A DNA stretch of 64,000 nt from JALQTD01 sp965656785. GTDB lineage: Bacteria; Bacteroidota; Bacteroidia; Flavobacteriales_D; Sanyastnellaceae. The DNA lies in the NCBI GenBank assembly GCA_965656785.1, contig CBFHLY010000016.1:1-64000 (forward strand), read 5' to 3'. Below are positions 51,579 through 62,117 of this stretch, piece after piece. A program made the translations under genes and the position numbers. Positions within the stretch are counted from its first letter, which is position 1. The number at the start of each line of letters is the position of its first letter. The notes below the pieces were generated by a model. The model was not told the origin of the DNA, made no database searches, and worked only from the letters and a program-made list of their open reading frames with translations.

Positions 51579-52031
51579 TCAGTTCAGCTTCGCTCGCACG
51601 ATGCCGGAAATGACCTTGCCATCGGCCTGACCGGCCATCGCGGCCGATGCCAGGCCCATCACCTTGCCCATGTCGGCCATGCTGCTGGCTCCGGTTTCGG
51701 CGATGATGGCTTCTACCTTGGCTTCGATTTGAGCCTCGGTGAGCGCCGTGGGCAGGAAGGCCTCGATGACGGAGGCTTGTGCCCGTTCTTCCTCTGCGAG
51801 GTCGGCTCGGCCCTGCCCATCGTAGAGTTCAGCCGTTTCCATGCGCTGCTTGTACAGTTTACTCAGGATGCCCATGGCGGTGGCGTCGGGAATGTCTTCA
51901 CCGCTGCTGCCGTCTTTGGCGGCCTCGAGCATGAGTTTGCTCTTGATGTCGCGCAACGCGGCCAAACGGTCGCGGTCTTTTGCCCGCATGGCATCCTTGA
52001 TGCCTTCTGATATGGTGGCGTAAATGGACAT
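51579..52031 (-). CDS. yqeY: GatB/YqeY-domain protein
   Basis: 150 residues from ATG 52031; the frame upstream runs into ftsZ. MSIYATISEGIKDAMRAKDR, RLAALRDIKSKLMLEAAKDG, and FLPTALTEAQIEAKVEAII are typical of YqeY, which resembles the tail domain of GatB and binds tRNA-like structures. Its cellular role is not settled. It starts one base after ftsZ stops, so it is the last gene of the dcw operon. Confidence 0.9.
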   Translation of the reverse strand: MSIYATISEGIKDAMRAKDRDRLAALRDIKSKLMLEAAKDGSSGEDIPDATAMGILSKLYKQRMETAELYDGQGRADLAEEERAQASVIEAFLPTALTEAQIEAKVEAIIAETGASSMADMGKVMGLASAAMAGQADGKVISGIVRAKLN

Positions 52032-52032
52032 G

Positions 52033-53703
52033 TCAGTCAACTTGATCGGAGAGGAATCCGTTGGGGGTGAAGGTCGTGAACGTGTTGCCTTCCTCGTCCT
52101 CTTCAGCATGAAGGGTCAAGTTGGAGAGGGTCCGTGCGTTGGATGGGGGTACGTCGTCCAGTTGAATTTGGCGACGGCGGTAGGCCGGCTCGTCTTCGAG
52201 GGCCTTCAATTCACCGGGCGTCTTCAGTCGTTTGTTGAGCGCGGCCAAACGCCGTGTGCGATCCAATTGACGTTCCTGCGTGTCCGTTGCCAGTTGGTGC
52301 GGGCGCACATCGGGTGCATCGCTGTTGACGTGGTGGATGATGAATTGGGTGGTGTCGCTCGGAAGTTCATTCACCGGCTCCGAAGGCGGTGGTGCGGGGT
52401 GGTGCTCTTCGTTTTCCGTTTCCTCCATGTTCAGGGTGAGGCGAACGGTGGTTTCCGTCGGGCTTTCCGGTTCAGGTGCTGAGAACAGGGTCGGGGTTTT
52501 CTCCGGAGCGGGTGCGCTCTGGACTTCCTTCAATTCCCAGTTCAATGCGTTTTCCTCATCCGGGCGCGTGACCGGCGGTTGCGGCGCTTCGTCCATGGCC
52601 GCGCGATTCAACGGAGCGTTCCATTCGTGCAGGCGCTCCTGCTGCTTCGGTTGGGGTGCGGGTGCGACCGGTTCGGCCTGCGCTTGAGGGGGCATGCCGC
52701 TTCCGAGCCAATGCTTCGTCTCTTCCTTCGGTAGGTCGCCGTCATCGAGGCCTTGGAAGCCGGTCGCAATGACCGTCACCGAGATGTCCTCGCCCAGGTT
52801 GGCGTCGATGCCATAACCCCAAATGACTTCCGCGCTTTGGCCAGCAGCATCCTGGATGTAATCGGTGATTTCCATGGCCTCGTCCAGCAGGATTTCGTCC
52901 TTGCTGAACGTGATGTTGAGCAACACATAGCGCGCTCCCGTGATGTCGTGGTCGTTCAGCAACGGCGATTCGAGTGCCTCGCGGACCGCCTTCTCGGCCC
53001 GGCCCTCGCCGGAAGCCTTTCCCGAACCCATGATGGCCCGGCCGGATTCGCGCATGACGGTGTTGACGTCGTTCATGTCGACGTTGATTTCGCCCGTCAA
53101 CGTGATGACCTCGGCAATTCCTTTCGCCGCAGTGCACAGCACCTCATCCGCATTCGTGAATGCCTCCCGGATGGTCAAGCCGCTGTACAATTCGCGCAAC
53201 TTGTCGTTGCGAATGATGAGCAGGGTATCGACAGCGTTCCGCATTTCTTCGAGGCCCATCTTCGCTTGATCCGAACGCCGGCGCCCTTCGAACTTGAACG
53301 GAATGGTGACGATGCCCACCGTCAAGATGCCCAATTCTTTCGCCGCTTTCGCGATGATGGGGGCCGCTCCGGTTCCCGTACCGCCGCCCATGCCCGCCGT
53401 GACGAACACCATGCGGGTGCCTTGGTTGAGCAGGTCCTTGATTTCGTCGATGCTCTCAATGGCCGCGTTTCGGCCGACTTCGGGCTGCGATCCGGCTCCT
53501 TGTCCTTCGGTCAGGGTTTTACCGAGCTGAATTTTTTGTTCGACGGGGCTCGCGTCGAGGGCTTGCGCGTCCGTGTTGCATACGATGAAGTCCACGCCTT
53601 GGATGCCGCGTTCGTGCATCGTGTTCACAGCGTTGGATCCTCCGCCACCGACTCCGATGACCTTGATGGGTTTTTGTGAAATGCTCATGTTCGTTGGATT
53701 CAT
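52033..53703 (-). CDS. ftsZ: Cell division protein FtsZ
   Basis: 556 residues; the tubulin-like GTPase that polymerises into the Z-ring. IKVIGVGGGGSNAVNTMHER, NTDAQALDASPVEQKIQLG, and the T4 signature GMGGGTGTGAAPIIAKAAKE are present. The long C-terminal linker, rich in Pro and Glu (about 200 residues), and the end NGFLSDQVD resemble those of other Bacteroidota and bind FtsA and membrane partners. The start overlaps the ftsA stop by ATGA (an ATG five codons on is also possible). Confidence 0.97.
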   Translation of the reverse strand: MNPTNMSISQKPIKVIGVGGGGSNAVNTMHERGIQGVDFIVCNTDAQALDASPVEQKIQLGKTLTEGQGAGSQPEVGRNAAIESIDEIKDLLNQGTRMVFVTAGMGGGTGTGAAPIIAKAAKELGILTVGIVTIPFKFEGRRRSDQAKMGLEEMRNAVDTLLIIRNDKLRELYSGLTIREAFTNADEVLCTAAKGIAEVITLTGEINVDMNDVNTVMRESGRAIMGSGKASGEGRAEKAVREALESPLLNDHDITGARYVLLNITFSKDEILLDEAMEITDYIQDAAGQSAEVIWGYGIDANLGEDISVTVIATGFQGLDDGDLPKEETKHWLGSGMPPQAQAEPVAPAPQPKQQERLHEWNAPLNRAAMDEAPQPPVTRPDEENALNWELKEVQSAPAPEKTPTLFSAPEPESPTETTVRLTLNMEETENEEHHPAPPPSEPVNELPSDTTQFIIHHVNSDAPDVRPHQLATDTQERQLDRTRRLAALNKRLKTPGELKALEDEPAYRRRQIQLDDVPPSNARTLSNLTLHAEEDEEGNTFTTFTPNGFLSDQVD

Positions 53704-55004
53704 TCAATGATGTCGTCATCCGCCTCAAAGAAGTCCTTGATTTTGGACATGAAGCGGCTCTTGAAGCCGAGGTCGCGGCTGTGCTCTTCCGGTTGCTTTT
53801 CTTCTTCGAGCACCGAGGGGTCCGTGACCTTCTCGCTTTCTTCGTAACCTTTTAAGACCAAACCCACGCCCGTCGAGAAGGAGGGCGACGTCAGGGTTTC
53901 GTCGGGCAGTTCGGCGAGGTGTTCGTTCGGATAGCCCGTGCGGCAGGAAATGCCGGTGTGGTATTCGAACAGCTGGGCGACGTGCTTCAACAAGGCCCCG
54001 CCACCGGTGAGCACGATGCCTCCTACGAGGTCCGCTTCGTGCCCGGAGTTCTTGATTTCGTAATGGATGAGCTCGATGATTTCCATCATGCGGGCTTCGA
54101 TGATGGCCGCGAGGTTGCGGCGGCTGATTTCGCGGGGTGGACGGCCGCGCAATCCGGGGATGCAGACGATTTCGTTGTCCTTCATCTTCGTGGCAATGGC
54201 CGAGCCAAACGTTTGTTTCAGCTTCTCCGCCTGCCGGACCATGATCGAACAGCCCTTCCGAATGTCCTCAGTCACGATGTTGCCCCCCATGGCGATGACC
54301 GCGGTGTGGCGGATGACGTGGTCCTGGAAAATGGCGATGTCGGTCGTTCCGCCGCCGATGTCCACCAACGCCACTCCCGCTTCGAGCTCGTCTTCGTGCA
54401 GGACGGCGGCCGAAGAAGCCAACGGCTCAAGGATGAGTTGGTCCACCTCCAGTTCCGCAATGTCGATGCACCGGAAGATGTTCGAAATGGCGTTGACCTG
54501 CCCCGTGATGACGTGGAACATGGCTTCCAAGCGGATGCCGTTCATGCCGATGGGCTCCTTGATGCCGGGCTCCCCGTCGACCGTATACTCTTGCGGCATC
54601 ACGTGAATGATTTCCTCCCCGGGAGCATTCACGTAGTCCTTTTGTTGCTTTATGAGCAAATCGATGTCCGCTTGGCTGATTTCCTGCAGTCCGTTGCTTC
54701 GGGTGATCATCCCGTTGCGTTGGTGGCTGCGGATGTGTTGCCCCGCGATGCCCACGTTCACGCGCTTGATGGTGACCCCCGAGTTCCGCTCCGCTTCGTC
54801 CACTGCGCGGCGGATGCTATCGACCGTTTGCTGGATGTTGGAAACCACGCCGCGCTTGACGCCGAGCGATTCACTCCGGCCCGAGCCGAGGATGACCACC
54901 TTGCCGTGTTCGTTGAGCTGGCCGACGAAGCAGGCAATTTTCGTAGTACCGATGTCCAATCCGACGATGATGTCGTTGGGGCCGACGTTGGGGTTTGTGG
55001 GCAT
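53700..55004 (-). CDS. ftsA: Cell division protein FtsA
   Basis: 434 residues from ATG 55004. It is an actin-like ATPase that tethers FtsZ to the membrane. IIVGLDIGTTKIACFVGQLN is the phosphate-1 loop; ALVDIGGGTTDIAIF the phosphate-2 loop; GIVLTGGGALLKHVAQLFEY the adenosine loop. The 1C domain (VNVGIAGQHIRSHQRNGMI) is characteristic of FtsA, and the C-terminal amphipathic end (KSRFMSKIKDFFEADDDIIE) may bind the membrane. ftsQ ends 11 bases upstream. Confidence 0.95.
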   Translation of the reverse strand: MPTNPNVGPNDIIVGLDIGTTKIACFVGQLNEHGKVVILGSGRSESLGVKRGVVSNIQQTVDSIRRAVDEAERNSGVTIKRVNVGIAGQHIRSHQRNGMITRSNGLQEISQADIDLLIKQQKDYVNAPGEEIIHVMPQEYTVDGEPGIKEPIGMNGIRLEAMFHVITGQVNAISNIFRCIDIAELEVDQLILEPLASSAAVLHEDELEAGVALVDIGGGTTDIAIFQDHVIRHTAVIAMGGNIVTEDIRKGCSIMVRQAEKLKQTFGSAIATKMKDNEIVCIPGLRGRPPREISRRNLAAIIEARMMEIIELIHYEIKNSGHEADLVGGIVLTGGGALLKHVAQLFEYHTGISCRTGYPNEHLAELPDETLTSPSFSTGVGLVLKGYEESEKVTDPSVLEEEKQPEEHSRDLGFKSRFMSKIKDFFEADDDIIE

Positions 55005-55015
55005 GTTGATGGGGT

Positions 55016-55750
55016 TCAGTAGTGACGCTGAGCAACGATTTGACCTTCGTATTTCAGCGAGATTTTTTTGTAATCGTTCAGGTTGCCGCGGGCAATTTGC
55101 TCGCGGTAGAAGGCATCGAGGTGAATCAGGTTTTGGCTGAGGTGGGCCAAATCCCCCAGCTGAATCCGCGCCCCACCGAGGCGGGGAAGGAGCTCCACAG
55201 TCGCTCCGCGGACGACCAGTCCGTCGGTGAAGGCCCGCCATTGCGCCGATTGCACCAACCGCTCGGCGAAGGCAAAGCCCAAATCCGCTTCCACTTCGGT
55301 CTCGGCATGGATCACGGGAACCCGCGCCGTGAACACGGAACTCAAGGGCATCGTTTCACCCGCTTCGTCGAAGTACACGTCGGCGGCGCTTCCGCCGCGG
55401 TGCCAGCGGGCCACCGGCCGACGTTGGGTCACGTGCACGTGCAACGTCCGATCGAGCCCAGGATACACTTCCACGTCGCGCACAGCGGGCAACGCTTCCC
55501 GCACCCACGACTCCACTTCCGCGAGGGAAACGTCGGCATAAAACGTCCCGCGGATCGAGTCGTGGACCGCGATGGCATTCCGAACGCTCTCGCCATCGAC
55601 AAGGTACATGCCGTCCACTTCTTCCACGGCCACCGCCAAATCCACGTAGCGCAGGCCCTCCCGCTCCACGCGCGCAAAACCCACGAGCACAACGGAGCCG
55701 CTGAGCAGCAGCACGGAAAGGCTGACGTGAAGGATGCGACGGAGTTTCAT
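55016..55750 (-). CDS. ftsQ: Cell division protein FtsQ
   Basis: 244 residues. A membrane helix near the N-terminus (LHVSLSVLLLSGSVVLVGFA) is followed by a POTRA-like region (VREALPAVRDVEVYPGLDRT) and HVHVTQRRPVARWHRG, which match the FtsQ/DivIB beta domain that recruits FtsB/FtsL. Sequence conservation in this family is low, and position in the dcw cluster supports the name. The start overlaps the murC stop by ATGA. Confidence 0.85.
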   Translation of the reverse strand: MKLRRILHVSLSVLLLSGSVVLVGFARVEREGLRYVDLAVAVEEVDGMYLVDGESVRNAIAVHDSIRGTFYADVSLAEVESWVREALPAVRDVEVYPGLDRTLHVHVTQRRPVARWHRGGSAADVYFDEAGETMPLSSVFTARVPVIHAETEVEADLGFAFAERLVQSAQWRAFTDGLVVRGATVELLPRLGGARIQLGDLAHLSQNLIHLDAFYREQIARGNLNDYKKISLKYEGQIVAQRHY

Positions 55751-57138
55751 GCGTTTGTGTCAGTTGAGGGCTTGCCCGATGCGTTCAACAGCCATTGAGT
55801 CAACGGATTAACCAATCGGTCAATGTCGCCCGCGCCCAAGGTCAAAACCACATCGCGCGGCATCCCTTTCAAACAATCGAATATCCGTTCTGCAGGCGCG
55901 AGTTCTTTGACCGGCCCGGATATCTTATCAAATAACGATTGTGAATCCACACCTGGAATCGGTGCTTCCCGAGCGGGGTAAATGGGCATCAGGATCAGGG
56001 CGTCGAGCGTGGAAAGCACCTGCGCAAACCCGTCGAGGTGGTCGCGGGTGCGCGAGAACAGGTGGGGCTGGAAGATGCCCGTCAGCGGTTTGTCTGGATG
56101 GGCCGAACGCGCCGCCTCGAGTGCGCAGCGCAGTTCTTCCGGGTGGTGCGCGTAGTCGTCGATGTACACGGTTTCAGGTCCGCGGAGGTGGTACTGGAAT
56201 CGGCGGCGCACGCCTTGGAATGCCGCGAGCCGTGCGCGCAGTTCGGCGGGTTCGAGCCCTGCTTCAAGGGCCAGGCCGCATGCCGCCACCGCGTTTTCCA
56301 GGTTGTGCAGCCCGGGCATGGGCAGCACGAGGTCCGCAACTTCCGGACCGTCTGGACGGACCAAGGTGAACCGCGTTTGCGCCCCGTGCCGCTCCACGTG
56401 GGTCGCCCGCAGTGCACCCGCGTCGATGCCGTAGGGGGTCACCGGGACGCGGGGGTGGAGGCGTCCGGTCAGGGAGTGGTGGAGGAGAAGGGTGCGCTGG
56501 ATTTGGCCTGTAAACGACTGAAATCCAGCGATGAACTGCTCGGCATCGCCGTAGATGTCCAAGTGGTCCAGGTCCAGGCTCGTCACCACGGCGTGTGTGG
56601 GGTGCAGGTGCAAGAAACTCCGGTCGAATTCATCGGCTTCCACCACGGTCCACGCGGCTTCCGGGGTGAGGTGCAGGTTGCTGCCCGTTGCCGCGGCCAG
56701 TCCCCCGAGGAAGGCGTTGCATCGGTCGGCGAGGAGGTGGGCGAGGAGGGTCGTGGTCGTCGTTTTTCCGTGGGTCCCGGCCACCGCGAGGGTCGGGTGG
56801 TTGCGCGTGATGGCTCCGAGGAGGGCGCTGCGTTTGTGCAGGGTTCCGCTTGCTTCAAGGTGCATGCGCAAGGCCAAATCCATCGGCACCGCGGGCGTGT
56901 ATACGCACAGCACCTCCGCCGCGTTCCAACCGCTCGGGAAGGCTCCCAGGGTCGGGTCGTGCGAAACCGCAATGCCCTCGTCCACCAGCGCGTTCGTCAA
57001 CGGTGTTGCCGTGCGGTCGTACCCGGCAACGTGCCAGCCCTCGGACTTCAGGTAGCGCGCAAGGGCACTCATGCCGATGCCGCCGATGCCGAGGAAAAAC
57101 GCACGGCCGGGAGCGCTGAGGTCGATGCGCGAGCTCAT
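55747..57138 (-). CDS. murC: UDP-N-acetylmuramate--L-alanine ligase
   Basis: 463 residues from ATG 57138. It adds L-Ala to UDP-MurNAc with ATP. GRAFFLGIGGIGMSALARYL is the N-terminal UDP-binding Rossmann motif. TLAVAGTHGKTTTTTLLAHL is the ATP-binding P-loop; VVEADEFDRSFLHLHPTHAV and IDDYAHHPEELRCAL are the family motifs. Length is normal. It overlaps murG by ATGA upstream and ftsQ by ATGA downstream. Confidence 0.96.
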   Translation of the reverse strand: MSSRIDLSAPGRAFFLGIGGIGMSALARYLKSEGWHVAGYDRTATPLTNALVDEGIAVSHDPTLGAFPSGWNAAEVLCVYTPAVPMDLALRMHLEASGTLHKRSALLGAITRNHPTLAVAGTHGKTTTTTLLAHLLADRCNAFLGGLAAATGSNLHLTPEAAWTVVEADEFDRSFLHLHPTHAVVTSLDLDHLDIYGDAEQFIAGFQSFTGQIQRTLLLHHSLTGRLHPRVPVTPYGIDAGALRATHVERHGAQTRFTLVRPDGPEVADLVLPMPGLHNLENAVAACGLALEAGLEPAELRARLAAFQGVRRRFQYHLRGPETVYIDDYAHHPEELRCALEAARSAHPDKPLTGIFQPHLFSRTRDHLDGFAQVLSTLDALILMPIYPAREAPIPGVDSQSLFDKISGPVKELAPAERIFDCLKGMPRDVVLTLGAGDIDRLVNPLTQWLLNASGKPSTDTNA

Positions 57139-58250
57139 GAATGGGCGACGAGGGCTTCGATTTCGTCCACTACCCGCGCTGCCGCATCCGGCCGCGCCGC
57201 CGCCCGCAATTCCTCCCGCATGGCCGCTCCGCGTTCGGGCGAGGCCAACAAATCGCGCACCACCGCACCGAGCTGCTCCACGACGAAGCGGTCTTCGAGG
57301 AGCACCGCGCCGCCTCGATCGCTCAAGGATCGCGCGTTGCGGGTTTGGTGATCTTCGGCCACCACGGGCGAGGGCACGAGGATGGCCGGCTTGCCCACCA
57401 AGGCCAATTCCGCCAACGACATCGCCCCCGCTCGGCTGGCGATGACGTCCGCCGCCGCGTAGGCGAGGTCCATGCGGTCGATGAATCCTTTGCACACCAC
57501 GTCCTCCCGCCCCTTCGCCCAGGCTTCCGATTCGGCCGCATAACGGGCGCCGCACTGCCAGAGGATTTGGTAGGGCAGGCTTTCGGCGCCTTCAACGATC
57601 GCTCGCACGGCGGCGTTCATGGAAGCGGCCCCGAGGCTCCCGCCCATCACGAACACCACGGGCCGATCGGGCTGCAGTCCCAACGCGGTACGCGCCGCGG
57701 CCGGATCGTCTCCGCGGCTCACGCTGTCCACCACGTGTTGCCTCAACGGATTGCCCGTCAACACGATGTGCTCGGCCGGAAACCACCGATCCAGCCCAGG
57801 GAATCCCGCACAAATGCGCTGCACGTGGCCCGCGAGGATGCGGTTCGTGATGCCGGGAAAGGAGTTCTGTTCTTGAATGAGCGTGGGGATGCCCTTCCGC
57901 GCGGCGCGATGGAGCAGCGGCCCGGAGGCGAATCCCCCCACGCCGATTGCCACCTGCGGCCGGTATTTCCGCAACAACCCGCCCGCCTTCCACAGGCTGC
58001 TCACCAATTTGAAGGGAAAGGCCAAATTCCGCCTGCTCTTCCAGCTCCGGTCCACCCCCGAAATCCACAACCCCTCAATGGGGTACCCCGCCGCTGGCAC
58101 CCTTTCCATCTCCATGCGCCCGAGCGCCCCCACGAACTGGATGGCGCAATCCGGGTGCCGGCGGCGGATTTCGTCGGCGATGGCGAGGGCGGGGTGGATG
58201 TGCCCCCCCGTGCCTCCGCCGGAAATGATGATGCGTTCGAGTTTCACCAT
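57135..58250 (-). CDS. murG: UDP-GlcNAc:lipid I GlcNAc transferase
   Basis: 371 residues. It makes lipid II on the inner face of the membrane. The Gly-rich loop RIIISGGGTGGHIHPALAIA is at the N-terminus, with the second loop VAIGVGGFASGPLLHRAARK. EQNSFPGITNRILAGHVQRI and SRAGAMSLAELALVGKPAIL, with the GT28 donor-binding EX-type region, are typical. It starts 7 bases after ftsW stops and overlaps murC by ATGA. Confidence 0.96.
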   Translation of the reverse strand: MVKLERIIISGGGTGGHIHPALAIADEIRRRHPDCAIQFVGALGRMEMERVPAAGYPIEGLWISGVDRSWKSRRNLAFPFKLVSSLWKAGGLLRKYRPQVAIGVGGFASGPLLHRAARKGIPTLIQEQNSFPGITNRILAGHVQRICAGFPGLDRWFPAEHIVLTGNPLRQHVVDSVSRGDDPAAARTALGLQPDRPVVFVMGGSLGAASMNAAVRAIVEGAESLPYQILWQCGARYAAESEAWAKGREDVVCKGFIDRMDLAYAAADVIASRAGAMSLAELALVGKPAILVPSPVVAEDHQTRNARSLSDRGGAVLLEDRFVVEQLGAVVRDLLASPERGAAMREELRAAARPDAAARVVDEIEALVAHS

Positions 58251-58257
58251 GCGGAAG

Positions 58258-59442
58258 TCATTCGTCCGCGTTGGCCTCGGCGGCCTTGCGGGTGCGGGAA
58301 ACGGCCAGGATCATGCCGATGGCCAGTGAATTGAATAAGATGCTTGTGCCGCCGTAGGACACGATGGGAATGGGCTGGCCCGTGGTCGGAAAGATGCGCA
58401 CCGCCACGGCCATATTCGTCAGGGCTTGGAAGGTGATGCTCATTCCCAAACCAAACGCCAGCAGCGAACCAAATCGAATCGGACACTTCCGCGCCGCCCG
58501 GAGCGTGCGGTAGAAGAACATCAAAAACAAAATGACCAACCCGCCCCCTCCAAGCAAGGCCCCCCAATCTTCCACGATGGAGGCAAAGATCATGTCGGAG
58601 TACGATTCGGGAACGAAGTTCCGCGCCGCGCCCGTGCCGGGACCGGAAGGCGTCAGCCCGCCGCGGGAGATGGCAATTTGCGCGTAACGGATTTGGTCCA
58701 ACAGCTCACCGTCGCCGTCCGCGAACGACGCGATCCGGTTCTTCCACGTGCTCAACCGCGGAAAGAGGTTCGGCAGTGCGGTGGCCGCCGCAAGCCCCGC
58801 TCCCAGCAAGGCAGCCCCTGCGGCCGCAAGCCGGATCAGGTGCTTGAACGGCACGCCGCCCACAAAGAGCATCGTCACCGCCACCAAGCCGATGAGCGCC
58901 GCCGTGGACAAATCCGCCGGCAGGATGAGCAAGCACACCAGCGCGATGGGCACGATGATGGGCTGCACGCCGCGCTTGAAGTCGTGGAGTTTGTGTTGGT
59001 TGCGGTGGAGCATGCGCGCCACGTAGGTGATGAGCATGACCTTGGCGAAGTCCGAGGTTTGGACGGTGATGCCGATTCCGGGGATGCGCATCCAGCGTTT
59101 GGCATCGTTGATTTCCACGCCGATGAGGAGCGTGAGCAACAGCAGTGCGATGGCGACCCAGACGAGCACCGACGAGGCCCGCGCGAACACGCGAATCGGC
59201 ATGCGGTGCACGAAAAACACAGCTCCGAGTCCGATGGCCAGCATGAACGCGTGCTTGCCCAACAGCGGCAGCGACCCCCCGGAATTCTTGTGCACGAGGT
59301 ATGCCCCGGCGCTGTACACCGTGATGAGGGAGATGCCGAACAGGATCAGGGTGACCATCCAGATCCCCCGATCGCCTTCGGCGCGTCGCATGAGTTGTTG
59401 GACCCAGTTGCCTTGCGGCAAGGGGGTGCTTTCCGTCGCCAC
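58258..59442 (-). CDS. ftsW: Lipid II polymerase FtsW (SEDS family)
   Basis: 394 residues with a GTG start at 59442, 11 bases after the murD stop. About ten membrane segments are predictable. WMVTLILFGISLITVYSAGA, RWMRIPGIGITVQTSDFAKV, and GLVAVTMLFVGGVPFKHLIR, plus QIAISRGGLTPSGPGTGAAR and IPIVSYGGTSILFN at the C-terminus, are the SEDS signatures. It polymerises glycan strands with a class B penicillin-binding protein, here the ftsI product. The start codon is a choice; an ATT-free GTG fits the family length. Confidence 0.92.
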   Translation of the reverse strand: MATESTPLPQGNWVQQLMRRAEGDRGIWMVTLILFGISLITVYSAGAYLVHKNSGGSLPLLGKHAFMLAIGLGAVFFVHRMPIRVFARASSVLVWVAIALLLLTLLIGVEINDAKRWMRIPGIGITVQTSDFAKVMLITYVARMLHRNQHKLHDFKRGVQPIIVPIALVCLLILPADLSTAALIGLVAVTMLFVGGVPFKHLIRLAAAGAALLGAGLAAATALPNLFPRLSTWKNRIASFADGDGELLDQIRYAQIAISRGGLTPSGPGTGAARNFVPESYSDMIFASIVEDWGALLGGGGLVILFLMFFYRTLRAARKCPIRFGSLLAFGLGMSITFQALTNMAVAVRIFPTTGQPIPIVSYGGTSILFNSLAIGMILAVSRTRKAAEANADE

Positions 59443-59453
59443 GAGCCGCTCGA

Positions 59454-60847
<1,394 letters not shown>

Positions 60848-60851
<4 letters not shown>

Positions 60852-62116
60852 CGGACTTTCAGGGTAACGATGGTGATGACCGCGAGCAGGATGCCCACAA
60901 TCCAAAAACGCGCCGTGATTTTCGACTCCGGCAGGTCCATTTTTTGGTAGTGGTGGTGCAACGGCGCCATCCGGAAAATCCGGCGGCCCTCCCCGTATTT
61001 CTTGCGCGTGTGGCGGAAGTACGCCACCTGCATCACGACGCTCAGGTTCTCCACGAGGAAGATGCCGCAGAGCACCGGAATCAGCAGTTCCTTCCGAATC
61101 AGGATGGCGAACGCCGCGATGATGCCGCCGAGGGCCAGGCTGCCCGTATCGCCCATGAAGACCTGGGCCGGGAATGCGTTGTACCAAAGGAACGCCACGC
61201 ACGCGCCCACGAAGGCCGCGATGAACACCACCAGTTCCTGCGACCCGGGAATGAACATGATGTTCAGGTAGCCGCTCATGATGGCGTTGGAGCCGACGTA
61301 CGCGAGGACCGCCAGGGCGATGCCGATGATGGCGCTCGTTCCGGTGGCGAGCCCGTCGATGCCGTCCGTGAGGTTCGCTCCGTTCGACACCGCAGTTACC
61401 ACGAGGATGACGATGAGGATGAAGACGACCCAAACATAATCGAGCGCCCAATCGCCCATCCACCCCACAAGCGCCGCGTAATCGAAGGCGTTGTGCTTCA
61501 CGAACGGAATGGTCGTGGTGCTCGACTTCTTCGCTTCCCAAACCACATCGCCCCCGTCGGGGTTGAACACGTCGAAGGTCGTCCCGTCCACCGCGGTCAT
61601 GGTGACGGTTTCGCCCGTTGTCGTGCGGTCCACGTGGTCCTTGATGGTGATGTCCGGGTGCCACCACATGACGGCGCCGAGGATGAGGCCGACGCCGATT
61701 TGGCCCACCACCTTGAACTTGCCCGCGAGGCCTTCCTTGTTCCGCTTGAACACCTTGATGTAGTCGTCGAGGAAGCCGATGGCGCCAAGCCAAACCGTCA
61801 CCAGCAGCATGAGCTGGGCGTAGATGCTGGTCAGGTCGGCGAACAGCAGGGTGGGGACGAGGATGGCCGCAAGGATGATGAGGCCGCCCATGGTCGGGGT
61901 GCCTTGCTTTTGCATCTGGCCTTCGAGGCCGAGGTTGCGGACGATTTCACCGACCTGCTTCAGTTGCAGCCACCGGATGATGTGCTTCCCGACGCCGATT
62001 CCGATGAGCAGCGAAGTGAGCAGCGCCATCGCAGCGCGGAAAGAGACGAATTGGAACAGGCCCGCTCCGGGGAGGTTGTGCACTTCGTCCAGCCAGGTGA
62101 AGAGGTGGTACAGCAT
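60848..62116 (-). CDS. mraY: Phospho-MurNAc-pentapeptide transferase
   Basis: 422 residues, an integral membrane enzyme making lipid I. QGTPTMGGLIILAAILVPTL, WLGAIGFLDDYIKVFKRNKE (the DDD catalytic region), SNGANLTDGIDGLATGTSAI, and FMGDTGSLALGGIIAAFAIL are diagnostic. It carries an extra domain of about 55 residues, from HVDRTTTGETVTMTAVDGTT to VKHNAFDYAALVGW, in an extracytoplasmic loop, seen in other Bacteroidota. The final RMAPLHHHYQKMDLPESKIT is conserved. murE ends 1 base before the start. Confidence 0.96.
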
Positions 62117-62117
62117 C